Part shown: positions 63,256 to 64,000 of the stretch, in pieces | How the letters are laid out: each line of letters starts with the position of its first letter | How positions within the stretch are numbered: position 1 is the first letter of the stretch | Assembly: GCF_900091505.1 (NCBI RefSeq) | Contig: NZ_LT607409.1 | Coordinates: forward strand, 930,001-994,000 | Length of the DNA stretch: 64,000 bases | Direction of reading: 5' to 3' | Origin: Micromonospora chokoriensis | GTDB lineage: Bacteria > Actinomycetota > Actinomycetes > Mycobacteriales > Micromonosporaceae | The notes under the pieces: generated by a model | Told to the model about the DNA's origin: nothing | What the model saw: only the letters and a program-made list of their open reading frames with translations | Database searches by the model: none | Position numbers and translations under genes: made by a program

Positions 63256-64000
63256 ATGATCTACAGCGGGCGCGGGCGACGGCAGCGACGACGGAGCCCG
63301 GTGATCTCGCCGGTGCTGCGTCCGAAGCTCTGGGCCGCCCTGCTCGGCGCGATCGCCGCCGCTGTGCTGGCCACCCCCGCGTACGCCGAGCCCGGACTAC
63401 CCACGACGGTGCCCGACACCGGCGCACGGCCTCCGGCGATCGGCACGGTCCAACTGCCCGGCGGCCCGCCCGTCTCCGGCGTCCCGGCGCCGCCGGTGGC
63501 CACCATCGGCGCCGGCCCGCTGGCCGCGCAGATCTATGCCGGCGAAGCCCAGGTCGGCACACTCGGCGAAGCGCTCCTGACGATCAAACAGAAGCAGTCC
63601 ACCGCGAAAGCCCAGGTGGAGTCTGCCGCCAAGGTGCTCGCGAGCGCGCAGGACGCCCTGCTCCGGGCTCAGCAGGAAGCCGACGCGGCCGCCGCTGACG
63701 CCGTCAAGGCAGCCGCCGCGCTGCCGCCCGGCGACCTCGCCGAGGACATCCGGGAGCTGAGCCGCCTCCAGCAGATCACCAGGGGCGAGAAGGTCGACGG
63801 CGGCACCACTGGCGTGGCCGGTGGGCTGTCCCGGGCCCGCGCGGGTGAGCAGGAGGCGTACCAGAAGCACGCCGAAGCCAAGACCCAGCTCGCCGCCGCC
63901 GACGCGGAGTTCACCGCCGGCGAGAAGGCGCTGCGCACGGCCGAGGCGAGCCTGCTCAAGCTGCGCCGTGACAACGCGGCTCAGCTGATCGAGATCGAAC
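63256..64000 (+). CDS. Partial secreted coiled-coil protein, probably a cell-wall hydrolase
   Basis: The first ~248 residues of a gene running off the right edge, open from the ATG at 63256 to 64000. A basic N-terminus (SGRGRRQRRRSP) and a membrane-type segment ending ATPAYAEPG make a signal peptide. A Pro/Gly linker and then long Ala/Glu/Gln/Lys-rich helices (for example KQKQSTAKAQVESAAKVLAS) indicate coiled coils, like RipA-type NlpC/P60 proteins. The catalytic domain, if any, is beyond the window. Confidence 0.7.
   Translation, partial: MIYSGRGRRQRRRSPVISPVLRPKLWAALLGAIAAAVLATPAYAEPGLPTTVPDTGARPPAIGTVQLPGGPPVSGVPAPPVATIGAGPLAAQIYAGEAQVGTLGEALLTIKQKQSTAKAQVESAAKVLASAQDALLRAQQEADAAAADAVKAAAALPPGDLAEDIRELSRLQQITRGEKVDGGTTGVAGGLSRARAGEQEAYQKHAEAKTQLAAADAEFTAGEKALRTAEASLLKLRRDNAAQLIEIE

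Noticed and set aside
62994..63257. Minus-strand 87-codon frame upstream of mqnE
   Set aside because: It overlaps the mqnE start and the divergent promoter region; its composition is not gene-like.

Overview
The window looks like chromosome of a high-GC actinomycete of the Micromonospora type. The evidence is a very strong G/C bias at third codon positions, GTG starts in many genes, a type VII (ESX) secretion component, menaquinone made by the futalosine route, a DUF222/HNH (13E12-like) gene and a HelD-type helicase. The genus is inferred from protein content and not proven. No rRNA, tRNA, CRISPR array, insertion sequence or prophage was seen.

Layout. 1-2515: edge of an ESX locus (WXG100 protein, EccE). 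2578-10372: housekeeping and accessory genes (holin-like membrane protein, GNAT, RarD, an ECF sigma/anti-sigma pair, a Tat-exported PhoX-type protein, an IclR regulator divergent from an MFS transporter). 10348-30728: respiratory block on the minus strand, with a polyprenyl diphosphate synthase, the complete nuoA-N operon (14 genes in canonical order), a geranylgeranyl-reductase-type flavoprotein and the demethylmenaquinone methyltransferase. 30952-42965: LPXTG surface protein, mqnC, paaABCDE, two tandem beta-lactamase-fold proteins, mqnA, and an MFS pump behind an ArsR-type regulator. 42966-45822: repeat-rich stretch with a 33-unit GC minisatellite, a DUF222/HNH gene with a LexA-like box, a ten-copy heptamer and about 0.8 kb of low-complexity DNA. 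45823-50626: HelD-like helicase with a Thr-rich insertion and a four-gene ESX-associated (Esp-like) operon. 50762-54281: regulator/ABC exporter operon and a VOC protein. 54231-57390: cobalamin-riboswitch-controlled btuFCD transporter. 57520-64000: secreted M14 and C39-like peptidases, two small membrane proteins, mqnE and the start of a secreted coiled-coil protein.

How it works together. NDH-1 passes electrons to menaquinone. The window carries three futalosine-pathway enzymes (MqnA, MqnC, MqnE), the side-chain synthase, the ring methyltransferase and a probable menaquinone side-chain reductase, so about 52 kb is centred on building and using the quinone pool. MqnB and MqnD are not seen. The paa cluster sits between mqnC and mqnA and would feed phenylacetate carbon to central metabolism.

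The most interesting items are: related repeats in the gaps of the nuo operon that supply stop codons and Shine-Dalgarno-like motifs; the repeat tracts at 43121-43427 and 44934-45003; an Esp-like operon at 48222-50626 away from the core ESX genes; an ECF sigma gene that appears to start at ATC; a 34-bp palindrome over the start of a regulated MFS gene; two hairpins with a covarying base pair flanking the LPXTG gene; and a LexA-like box over the promoter of the HNH gene.
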